From: Liolophura sinensis
Lineage: Eukaryota; Mollusca; Polyplacophora; Chitonida; Chitonidae
Assembly (NCBI RefSeq): GCF_032854445.1
Contig: NC_088298.1
Span: 14,621,504-14,685,503 of the forward strand
Direction: 5' to 3'
DNA length: 64,000 nt
The notes below the pieces were generated by a model. The model worked only from the letters and a program-made list of their open reading frames with translations, was not told where the DNA came from and searched no databases. Below are positions 23,045 to 32,880 of this stretch, piece after piece (position 1 is the first letter of the stretch; each line of letters starts with the position of its first letter). The translations under genes and the position numbers were made by a program.

Positions 23045-24257
23045 CTCAGAAATCCTTGCTCCTACACCGCGATGAACTTTCGACTCCACACTCCGGATGT
23101 GTACCCAGATAGACGACCTTCGGAGTATATTTCATGACCTCACGGCAGATGGCGCTAAAATATCGCACGAGATCTCCCTGGAAACGTATCTTTAAAAAAT
23201 ACTCAGTTTGGTTTAGGGATCTGGTGAATCACTTCACCGAATAAATTCGAGTCGTCAAATATCCAATCATGTCCACAGCTCATTAGGAAAGTTCGTCACT
23301 TGTCGCACGTCGTTGGAGGATATCTTTCAAGTCCCCCTGTAACCTTTGACCTCGACGTTGACAGGTCTCCATTAGCTTTACTCACGGACTCGTACATTTC
23401 TCAAATATATAACGCCACGTGTTTTGCTTTTTCTGCTTACCACCCGTCTTGAAGTTCCAACACCGCAGTGCTGATGTTGATAAAAATATATAAGTAATAA
23501 ATATTACTTTTTTGTGACACTTTACGCCCGAACATTCAAATGTACACGGCTTCTCAAACATTATTATACTTTTGTTACCGTTTTTGTCACCTGCAAGGGT
23601 TAGCATATAAACGTGGCTGCATTACCTTCTCACCAAATGATCAAAGTTCTGCCAGTTGGCAATGACATTCTTCTTACCAGCATCTCTCCATGTTTTGGGT
23701 TCATTGTTTTGACTGATGATGTTTTCATGTTTTGTCACTGTACCTCTCTTCTCTTGTTTAAAGAAATTCTCAACTCTCCCTCACTCATGCATTATGTTCC
23801 GGGACTTCCCAGCGTAAACCACCAACCTTTTGCAAGTTTTATGCACTGCTAGTGACGAACATTCCCACGTGCGGGAAACGGATGCGCCATGTTGGTGTAA
23901 AACAAGTTGGCTTCGACGACTAAAAGATTGAATCAAACGTTCACATGAACGCTATCAGCCACTTACTGTCAACAAGTTTTCAGAAACAACCAGAGCGAGG
24001 CAACCCATTATTAAAGAATTGCTTCTTGGAGCTCGTTATAGGTGTGTGTAAGTGCAGGCCCCTGTCGCCTCTTTGTCAGAAGGACGACGTGAGTGGATGT
24101 CAGACAAAGAAGTAAATTTAAAGCAAAGAAATAAACCAATCAGATGATGGGCCAGTTATGTTGTTAGTAAACTCCTGATATAGACTCTTGACAGGTTCCA
24201 TTGACAGTCTGGTCAGTGGTCTTCTTCAACACATAAAATCTAGATCATTTGCCATTA

Positions 24258-24324
24258 ATCAGTGAACAATTAAACCATAAATCAGTAAACAATTAAACCA
24301 TAAATCAGTAAACAATTAAAGAAC
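24258..24324. repeat. 23-bp repeat, three units (copy 2)
   Basis: Counterpart of 18456-18522. The first unit reads AATCAGTGAACAATTAAACC. Confidence 0.85.
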
Positions 24325-24823
24325 CAAGGTGTCAGTTATCACACGGATTTGTTTGCGATATTGACTCTGGTCTTCTTTGATCCTTTAAACGTCTCAGGTA
24401 TATGCGCCGGACATGATCCGACTTCAGTTTCCTCGATTTGTAAAGGCGTGGAACAAAACGTATAAAGTTTGGTGAGCGTCTTTCTTAAACACGGACTGTC
24501 CGTCAGTCAAAACTGACCACATACATATATGTATATTTATACACACACATTTAATAGTCTCTTTTGCTAATTAACTGTCAAACTGTATCATCAAAGTTTT
24601 TATTCGGCTTGACCAGTCGTGATGTCTGTGAATGAAGAGCCTATCTGACACTGTTAAGACCAACATTCCCACAAAGGCCGAAAGGTAAGGCAAATATTTG
24701 ACCCGTTAAAGGTGTTAGTATGTTTTTCACAGTCACCTGGCGTTTTGGCCATCAATCAAACGCCTTACGGTGAGTCTTTGCCTACCTGAGAAATTAAGAA
24801 TCCGCTTCTCCACTTATTGTCGT

Positions 24824-26177
24824 CTCGGCGTAGGGGCTTTCTTTGGCGAATATTTTGTAAATCACCCTGTCTGGCTGTTTTCAGTGCCTCCATTATCCGC
24901 ACAATTGGTCCAGGATTTTACGACTTTGTCGCAAAAGCCCCGGAGAACATGAAACTTATGTGAACATCTCATGCCGTAAATTATTCTCTTTCTGTCCTGT
25001 TTTGACAAGTAATTGATAATTACATGTGGGCTTAATCTATTTGAGTTATTCGATTCCACCACAGTCAGAGTGTCCAGGGGAACATTCTATGGCGGTTAAC
25101 GACAGTATATATATATAGTAATAGACGAACATGCCGTGTATAGAACTGCCGACATTTGGAAGTTTTGACTGATTGACTAGGCCTGTATTTGATAATAACG
25201 CACGTCCCAAACATCCAATACATACAACACTGTCATTATTTATTTGAATATGCATCAAAGAAATTAAATTCCAGACGTATTAAAGGAGCCTTATTACCTA
25301 AGGTGCCATTCTCTTTCATGTTTTTCAAACAGAATGAACCGACCTATTTATAAATTAAATATTTGATCATAATTAAATGCAAATAAAGAATACTTTTTCT
25401 AGTCTAATGAGAATGAAATTTTTCAGATAAATTATAACTTTTATAACACATTATAACTTTTTAAAATTTTAGAATCATTAAAACTATAAAATAATAAAGG
25501 TCGCATAACATGAGCTATAATTCCTAAATAGGAAGAAAATGGATCTGATCAGCGAATTTTTTTTGCCAAAAATCTCCGGTAGAGCCTCTTTAGTCACATA
25601 ATTCATGTCTACAAATATGAATGAATATAGACGTAATATTTTTCATGAATTGTCAATTTTTTGTAATTCATTCATTTTCAGTACTGTCCATCTAAAGGCA
25701 CTTCAGATCAGTGCTATTATTCAACTCAAAAGAAAATAGGTGCTTCGGTTTGCGTTTATTGGCAGAGTAGACGCCAGTCTTATGTTTTGGCAATTCTCCT
25801 AGTCCAGCCATGCGAAGTTTATATCATTCCTGGATACAGTATGACACAATGGAATACCCGCTGGGTTCAGACATATTATGTGATTTAATTCCCGTCCCTG
25901 TCTCAGTAGATCACGGCCTGTCAGAAAACAAACCCTTATAGACGGTTGGAGATCCTTCCGCGGTCAGACAAGGGTTGTCTTTCAAGAAATAGATCGGAGG
26001 CGTGATTCCTGTACTGTCTGCCTATATAAATTCCGTATATAAATTCTCCCCGGAGTCTGTTGAGCCAGTTTTTGTATGTATACGACTCTATAGTTCACAA
26101 AGAGTCTTCTTCTATCTGATCGATACTCATCAAGAATTTGTAGCTGATTTTAAATTCTCTGTGCAAGGGCATAGTTC

Positions 26178-26208
<31 letters not shown>

Positions 26209-26446
26209 GCTTAGTACCATACAAAAAATGTTTCCCTCACACAATGGCGTTGAGTATTACGTGTGGAGGATTTAAGCTGTGTACCAGTCGAAGTTGAAGT
26301 GTTTTCGTCTGTGATCTGGTAAACCAAGATGAGTCGTCCTGTAACTAAACGTCATTGTTTTACGAAACAGTGTTGATCAAATCAGGATGTTTTTCCTTCT
26401 AGTCTTCCATTGCATATTTGTAAACATTACCTATAAGTCAATCCCT
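24824..26446. other. No gene recognised
   Basis: Unique right flank of the 5.8-kb duplication. Very AT-rich around 25380-25500. Holds a GATT microsatellite at 26178-26206. Confidence 0.5.
26178..26206. repeat. (GATT)n microsatellite
   Basis: About seven GATT units. Confidence 0.95.
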
Positions 26447-26583
26447 GGGGCAACCTGCGGATGGTCGTGGGTTTCCCCCGGGCTCTGCCCGATTTCCTCC
26501 CACCATAATGCTGGCCGCCGTCGTATAAGTAAAATATTCTTGAGTACGGCGTAAAACACCAATCAAATAAATGAATAAATAAA
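26447..26583 (+). mobile_element. SINE family A, 3' half
   Basis: It runs from GGGGCAACCTGCGGATGG through GGGCTCTGCCCG and TTCTTGAGTACGGCGTAAAAC to AATCAAATAAATGAATAAAT. It is well conserved but lacks the tRNA head. Confidence 0.85.
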
Positions 26584-28249
26584 TCCGTGCGTAATGTATG
26601 GTTTACCATCATCAACCGCCATTTTGAAAGATCAATACTTTTGCATAAATATTAATAACATTAAAAAAAACTTTTCCAAAGAAAACCGCAAGTTTCTTGT
26701 GTGACGCATCGGTATTATTGTAAAAATATATGTGCGTGTAAAAGAGGATTTGAGTTTCAAGACAGTCTTGTATCGTATCTAGGGCTCGAAGAACAAAGTA
26801 TATCCAACATAACGTTAAAAGCTTCTGAAAGCGATTCAATGACCAAAAACAACAACATTGTCCTTATTACATTTATCAATGGCTTATCAGATGTGCTGTT
26901 GTTGGGTTGGGGTGAGGTGAAGGGGTGTACTTTTTCGTGTAAATAAGGTGATCCTCGAGGATCCATTAGGAAAAATTAAGCAATATAATCCTGGTGTTAA
27001 CATTTCTCATGTTTTGTAGTTCAAAAAGGAAATACTGTTTTTATCAGGCCAATGAGACGTGAAATTAAACAGGTCACATTTCTGAAAGTAGGTCAATGTT
27101 TAATATAGCTATACATGTAATTTTTCAAATTGCTCATTGACCCATGCACTTCACATTTACTTCATTCAGTTTACACGCCTTATTGACACACAGGCAATTG
27201 CCATTATGAGAAAGTTTATTGTCTCGTCTCTTGTTATGTTTTGGTTTAATAAGGGTCAAGCCACATCATCCCTGGCTACTCTCCACCTCATTCTGCTTCT
27301 CCCTCGTTCAGTAAGATGCGTATAGGAACACGTTCACGCTTCATTGTTTTATTTTTCTTCAGAAAAGTGAAAGGTGTTATGGTAAACAACTTACTATTCG
27401 CGTTTCGCGAGTACGTGTGCTTTTTTCAGGACCGGGTGCACAATCCTCTTCTGGCCAAAAGCTTTCATTTTTCATATATTTGATTTGTGATTTACACCGT
27501 GCGGTATTCAAAACTATTTCACTTTTGCGATGGCGCTCATCATTATGGCGTAAAACCCCAATCATTTAAATAAATAAATATCATAGAAGGAAACACGGCA
27601 GATCAAGGGGAAACCAACGACCATCCGCACGTTCCTGACAGGTTTGACCGGAGAAGAAGCCAGTGTGAGCTTGATTTGAACTCACAGTCACGGTGTTGGT
27701 GAGGGACTCCTGAGGCGCTACAGCTTGAACTCAGGGGTCTAGAAAATCAATTAATCAATTCATAGACAAATTATAATGGTAACAATTAATAAATTGTTTA
27801 ATGAGACCTACATCTGAGACAACGAATATGCTGCGAGCGATTAATGACGGAAAAGTTGTTGTAGCAAAGTCTACACGGAACTTAGGCCAGTGCTGGATTC
27901 ATGACAGAGGGAAACAAAAAAAAAAAAGAAAGTTAACATATATCTTGAATGATTTATGGGCAATCAAAAACAATTTCATGCGTAAATGGAGCCAACAATT
28001 GTGTTTATGTCATGGCAAATTTGAATTTGAATTCTCTCATTAAAACTTTCTCATTGTTTTCAGCAAGTGTGTGGCTTATCATGCGCATGTGCGGGTAAAG
28101 GTAGTATCTATTTACGGGTTTTTTGGCCTTTTCATTATAAGCCTTAAGAGGAGATGAAGTGAAGTCGCTTTTCATCATTAACTCACGGCTATATATACAG
28201 TTCCCCATGTTGTTAAGGTTACAAAAGTGTGTTCTTTTCTCTCACACTC
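26584..28249. other. No gene recognised apart from a SINE remnant
   Basis: Contains the degenerate SINE remnant at 27494-27716. Otherwise AT-rich with no supported exon. Confidence 0.5.
27494..27716. mobile_element. Degenerate, possibly composite SINE family A remnant
   Basis: Minus-strand body pieces (near 27494-27535 and 27593-27716, the latter containing AACCAACGACCATCCGCAC and GAGCTTGATTTGAACTCACAG) flank a plus-strand tail piece (CGTAAAACCCCAATCATTTAAATAAATAAAT, 27537-27570). The mixed polarity suggests two insertions or a rearrangement. Confidence 0.55.
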
Positions 28250-28258
28250 TATTTACGC

Positions 28259-28428
28259 ATTGTTCCTCTCCGGCTGTATACTTGGGGAGGCCTGTGCAGC
28301 AACCTGCGGATGGTCGTGGGTTTAGCCCGGGCTCTGCCCGGTTTCCTCCCACCATAATGCTTGGCGCCGTCGTATAAGTGAAATATTCTTGAGTACGGCG
28401 TAAAACACCGATCAATTAAATAAATAAA
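28259..28428 (+). mobile_element. SINE family A, 5'-truncated, with 9-bp target-site duplication
   Basis: The copy contains the GCAACCTGCGGATGGTCGTG body and the TTCTTGAGTACGGCGTAAAAC tail with AAATAAATAAA. The duplication TATTTACGC is present at 28250-28258 and 28429-28437. Confidence 0.88.
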
Positions 28429-28732
28429 TATTTACGCTGTGATAAATTTGACAAATTCAGCTCAAGTATATTTACCATTCAACGTTTGCGTGATTCTGTG
28501 ACGTATGCCACCACGTGCAGCTTGCATTTTTTGAAAATAGGGTCTATGTAGATAACTTTCGGCCTATAGCTTGACTAGCTTTTATTTTAATTATTGCAGC
28601 AGGGTAACATATTTTCATCATGGTAAATTCCAGAGGCCGCAGATGGTACATTATAGGCCTAGGCAACGATCTCTAGTTGTTTCAAAACTATAGACAAAGC
28701 TGTGAAACACATTTTTGACCTGGCAAGAAAGC

Positions 28733-28858
28733 TTCTTATGGTCATGGGTTTCTCACGATATCTGACCGACATCCACCGTAATGATATCGTAATGTCGTAT
28801 AAGTGAAATACTTTTGAGTACAGCGTAAACCTCCAGTCAAAGAAATAAATAAATAAAT
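28733..28858 (+). mobile_element. SINE family A, old fragment
   Basis: Recognisable pieces are TTATGGTCATGGGTTTCTC, GTCGTATAAGTGAAATAC, TTTTGAGTACAGCGTAAAC and an (AAAT)n tail. There are many substitutions elsewhere. Confidence 0.75.
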
Positions 28859-29166
28859 ATTGGGGGAAACGTGTTTTAATACTATTGGCCATTTAAATAC
28901 ATCTGTTGCCCTCTCACCAAAAGCGTTAGTCTAATGGATGTGCAGGATGATATTTTTCCTGTTACAGCAGGAAATGTTACAACTCCCTCCCCCCCTTCTC
29001 CCATCTCCCATCTTAATGTAGAGGCAGCATACTTTTTAATCCTGTGAGATGGCGCTTGTGTGAAGCAGGACCTCGAACTATTATTACCTCAAGAATGGAT
29101 TGTAGCGTATCGTATACACCGTTACAATGTATCAGTTTCTATTGTAACGTCGTACTGCCTTTAATG

Positions 29167-29222
29167 TGACGTCATCACGATGAGCTGAGAAAGGAACATT
29201 TGACGTCAATAAACTGACGTCA
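29167..29222. promoter_or_regulatory. Three perfect CRE octamers in 56 bp
   Basis: The palindrome TGACGTCA occurs at 29167-29174, 29201-29208 and 29215-29222. It is the known binding site for CREB/ATF bZIP dimers. The cluster lies 0.67-0.73 kb upstream of the candidate first exon at 29893. A regulatory role is inferred from density and position. Confidence 0.45.
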
Positions 29223-29359
29223 AGGTAATTGTTTTTGTCAGATTTGACTGGACTAATCCTCCTTCAGATCTAAATGTACAATATCAAAAAGGACAATGCT
29301 GAGGCTATGCTACAAGGGAAAGAAAAATATATACTTGTGTCCTGTCTGACAATTATGAA

Positions 29360-29500
29360 GACCAATTTTAAACGTTCCTGTATCCCGATCTAGGTCCAAA
29401 TCGCCACCAAAATGTTATTGATTGGTTCTTAACCCACCCACTGTCAAGATATGCACAAAATGTTATCCAAATCCTAGATAGGACAACTGTGTCATTCTTC
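29360..29500 (+). repeat. Dispersed repeat family E, central part
   Basis: GTTCCTGTATCCCGATC, AAATCGCCACCAAAATG, GATTGGTTCTTAACCC and CACAAAATGTTATCCAAATC match the 3.5-kb copy in order. Confidence 0.55.
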
Positions 29501-29892
29501 CCAGCTTAGCTTTCAGAAATACAGATCTGGACTCTTCAATTTGCTAACCGACAACTCGGTGTTTAATAAAGATCATAACGTCACGATGAACACAAATGTA
29601 TCTGCTACATCGGCAGCAAGCCAAACTTCGCTAGCCACTATTTTAAGTTTGAATCGGCCGCACTCGGCATCGTTATGAAAAAGATAAACTCGTTGAATGA
29701 TTTGATTCAAACCAATGAGATGTACACGATTTAACGGACGATTGACAAATTGTTTGGGAGTCTTAACTTAAAATTTATGTGTTAATAATGAACAGAAATG
29801 ATCTGTAATCAATTATATTGTGAAAAAAGATGGTCTTAATTTGGGAAAGAGCAGTCGAATCCACCCTAGCAACCGAGCCACGTGATCTGAAA

Positions 29893-29983
29893 ATGGCGGC
29901 TTGCAAAGTTCTGTGCTGTTCGAGTGGGTGCGTCGGTTACATTTGTGTTATTTGCGATGTTATGGCCTTTATTATTCCCACAT
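29893..29983 (+). CDS. Candidate first coding exon, unrecognised small membrane-like N-terminus
   Basis: An ATG in a strong context (GAAAATGGCGGC) opens a frame that reads MAACKVLCCSSGCVGYICVI and continues as CDVMAFIIPT. It is Cys-rich and then hydrophobic (about residues 14-29), so a membrane segment or signal anchor is possible. The frame meets a stop after 30 codons, but that stop overlaps a consensus donor, ACATA|GTGAGT. Splicing at 29983 would remove it. An E-box (CACGTG) lies just upstream at about 29879-29884, and three CRE octamers lie about 0.7 kb upstream. No family is recognised and no second exon was found, so a chance frame remains possible. Confidence 0.35.
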
Positions 29984-30154
29984 AGTGAGTTGATGTGAAT
30001 TCAGAATTACTTTAAGATCATGGGACACGTCTTTTTGCGGCGTACAGCGTTGGGACTGTGGAGACAGTGCATATGACAGGACAGAGTCCAGGGTTAGTAA
30101 ACGTGACGGTTCAGAGTGGTTAAGGGGAAGCTTTGCTGGGAACATGACTAACCG

Positions 30155-30272
30155 ATCTCAGAGCTATCCAAATCCCCGCATAACTTTTTCGTACCTCGTT
30201 GCAGATAGACAGATAGAAAGACAGATAGACAAGAAAACGCCGACAAAACTTATCCTGCATGACGGAGGCAAT
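30155..30272 (+). repeat. Dispersed repeat family E, 3' part
   Basis: ATCCAAATCCCCGCATAAC, GTTGCAGATAGACAGATAG, GACAAGAAAACGCCGAC and GACGGAGGCAATA correspond to the 3' third of family E, including the GACAGA-rich patch and the GGAGG end. Confidence 0.5.
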
Positions 30273-30749
30273 AAACTAAATGCCTATCCAATGCGGCATT
30301 GATTACATATATATTGTAGAGAGTAAACTGTCATCACAGAAAGGCGTCTTGCAGTCTGTAGTAGGTGGCTTCAATGATCCCAGCGCAGACGGTACCATGA
30401 CACCTTGGACCAATTCCAATGGAAATAGCGGAGGTAATTTCTATCAGGTCCGCGATGGTCTTATGCTAACAGATTTTGACAGCTCTTAAATGTTTATGGC
30501 TGATGGAAATAATACAACAGCCCATGGAGTGTGGTAGAGAAAGGTTAAAATAGATAAATACAAAAATCTCAACTTTCCTTTTTGTCTTTTGTAACAAGGA
30601 GACAGCTTGAATGGTGAATGCAATTTTTTTAGAGCACTTACGTTCAGTTCATGTATCCAGTAGTTGTGAAATATTGCTAAAGAATTTGTGTTGAGCAAGT
30701 GTTCAAATTTCCTTGTTCTACAGTGCCTGTTTTTTCTGTTTTCTCCGTT

Positions 30750-31007
30750 CATGAGGCCTTGGTTAGGATAAGCTCTGGGCGACACTTGTATGGCCGTTTG
30801 CGCAGTCGTTGAAGACCAATTCCCTGCCACCAATCTGGTGTGCATATCTCCGCATGTTACACGTAGGATAGTTCGTCATTAACTAGCCAAAAGTCGGAGG
30901 TTTATCCCGGGAACTCCAGTTTTCTCTACCTATACAAGCTTACCGCCATCGTATACATAGGGGAGACGTTTTTAGTATGGCGTTGAACAAGAATCAAATA
31001 AAGGAAT
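30750..31007 (+). mobile_element. SINE-like element C, copy 1
   Basis: It shares with 51740-52010 the segments GAGGCCTTGG, a GGCCGTTTGCGCAGTC-type block, CCACCAAT, AACT(A/T)GCCAAA and GGTTTATCCCGGGAACTCC. It ends TTTTTAGTATGGCGTTGAAC followed by AATCAAATAAAGG, again the shared SINE tail. Confidence 0.65.
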
Positions 31008-32272
31008 AATTAGCATGCTGTTAGAATACACGAATAATCGATTTCTTGGAAACGAAAATAGTGCTTACTTAAACCAGTTTTGACCTCTCACGTTAAGGGA
31101 GAGACTACATGTACTGTAGACAGTCTTCACGCTAAACGACCAGACCAGCAGTCATGGTGTCATAGTTTGTCATAAAAAGATAGTGGATGGGGTAAGGCTA
31201 CTTATATAAAGGTTTATAAACAGTGGTGATATATGGTAAAATTCTTCGTAAAAGACTTGGGGGAAGGGATGCTCTTTGTAAAACTCCATGTTTTTGTCAT
31301 CTGGTTACGTTTGAAGCGAGATAGTTGTGTGTAGCTGTATCAATTGATGGATCGGCTTTCGCAAAGGTCCGCCTAGTGGTGGCGTCAAGCCAGGTAATGA
31401 ACGGCTTCAGGTCGACACCGCTAGAAAATACCTGTAGTTCCGTTCCACCCTTCCACCTGACAGGTTAGGTTGCGTATATATGTGCAAGGCAAGACTAAAT
31501 GGCACGAGAACTTTTCCCATTGTGCGTAACCTTACGTATATTACTGCTGGATAGAAGGTATAACAGTTCATCGATGTCACTGTCATACGTATAGCTTGAT
31601 ATTTTGTCTGTTGTTGTAAGTTTATTTACTCGCTTGGTATTTCATTCAGTGTTGTGTATCCTGATAAAATCTCACTGCCGTGGTTTCGAGTTGGGGGGAC
31701 GTTTGATCACCTGGCCATCCAGAGCTGTTCTGTACTATGTGCAATACTCACCAGAATTTATAAAAAGATGATATCTCTGCAAGCCATGACGCCAGTTGTC
31801 TGATAAGTCACTCGCCATTTTGGCTTTCATTACTTGGGATATCTCTGGCTTGTGTGGTGTTGTTGTTGTAGAGCATGATGTCAAACATGCGGAATCATTT
31901 TCATTTCGGGATAATGGACTTTTCGCAATAGAGTGCTATGTTTGTCTGCCAGACTGGTTTAGTATGAGTGGAAATGCCAGACAACTACACTCCATATCGC
32001 TTGTTGTTTATTTATTTTGACTCATCAGGTCGAGTTAATACCCCCTGATATGCGCGTTCGCCTACAGGTGGCATTCCAGATACACAGCTGTTGACGATGT
32101 CCTACAACATCTGCAGAGTTGTTGTTGTACACATGCTCCGTATATAGAATAGTTGTTAAAATAACGACTCCCTGATACTTGTCTGTGTCAGAGATTATCG
32201 CCACGCCTTATATCTTGAAGTATTTGGTACGGAACGCAAGTAATCGTCCTCAGAACTTCACAAGATCGCAAT
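31008..32272. other. No gene recognised
   Basis: Sequence between a SINE C copy and a SINE A copy. The frame at 31796-32020 has no support beyond being open. Confidence 0.5.
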
Positions 32273-32284
32273 CATATGCATCAC

Positions 32285-32427
32285 TTTATTTGATTTGATT
32301 GGTGTTTGACGCCGTACTCAAGAATATTTCACTTACACGGCGGCCAGCATCATGGCGGGGGGTTGAGAGGTTGGGGGGAAACCGGGCATAGCCCGGTGCA
32401 AACCCACGACCATCCGCAGGCTGCTGG
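32285..32427 (-). mobile_element. SINE family A, 5'-truncated, with 12-bp target-site duplication
   Basis: The inverted tail (TTGATTGGTGTTTGACGCCG) is followed by the body with AAACCGGGCATAGCCCGG and ACGACCATCCGCAGGCTGC. CATATGCATCAC is repeated exactly at 32273-32284 and 32428-32439. A G-rich insertion lies near 32356-32380. Confidence 0.9.
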
Positions 32428-32794
32428 CATATGCATCACGTTGGCCTATATATCATAATGTTGTTTACTGACATAGTACGTATATATATATATTGTTCAA
32501 GTGGTATACCACTGACGTATTAATTGACATTCGTGGTCTACGATTCAACGGCTAACAATCCGTTGTTGTGATTAGGAACATCGAAGAAACTATTAACAAA
32601 GTACACTTCCTACATCATATTCATTTCCTGTCATTTTTCATTTATTCGCAAAAATATTCACAATGTTAATTCATTAATTAAAACCCCATGGTTTTACGTT
32701 TATATAACTTTACCTGTTTGTAAGCTTGGATATTTAACGCTTCTCGTATAGGTCGTATGGCGAGAGCCCTCTGTATTTAAAAGTTCACCATCAG

Positions 32795-32880
32795 CTCGCC
32801 AAAGGTTGATGGTTTATTTCAGGCACTCCTGTTTAAACACACCATAAACCCGGCCGTCAAATAAAAAAGCCTTGACTATA
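32795..32880 (+). mobile_element. SINE-like element C, 3' fragment
   Basis: CTCGCCAAAGGTTGATGG, TTTATTTCAGGCACTCCTG and a short tail GCCGTCAAATAAAAAAGCC. The TTGAGTACGGCG segment is deleted. Confidence 0.5.

Larger units (their letters stand above)
19029..24823 (+). repeat. 5.8-kb tandem duplication, copy 2
   Basis: This 5795-bp block is the direct repeat of 13210-19017. The offset drifts from 5819 at the left end to 5806 at the right through small indels. The right flank (CTCGGCGTAGGGG) is unique. The two copies are separated by 11 bp only. Differences from copy 1 are at the level of allelic variation, so either a recent tandem duplication or an assembly that placed two haplotypes end to end could produce it. 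The inserted junction bases favour a real duplication. Confidence 0.97.

Noticed and set aside
26950-26963. 14-bp perfect palindrome GATCCTCGAGGATC
   Set aside because: A few perfect palindromes of this length are expected by chance in 64 kb.
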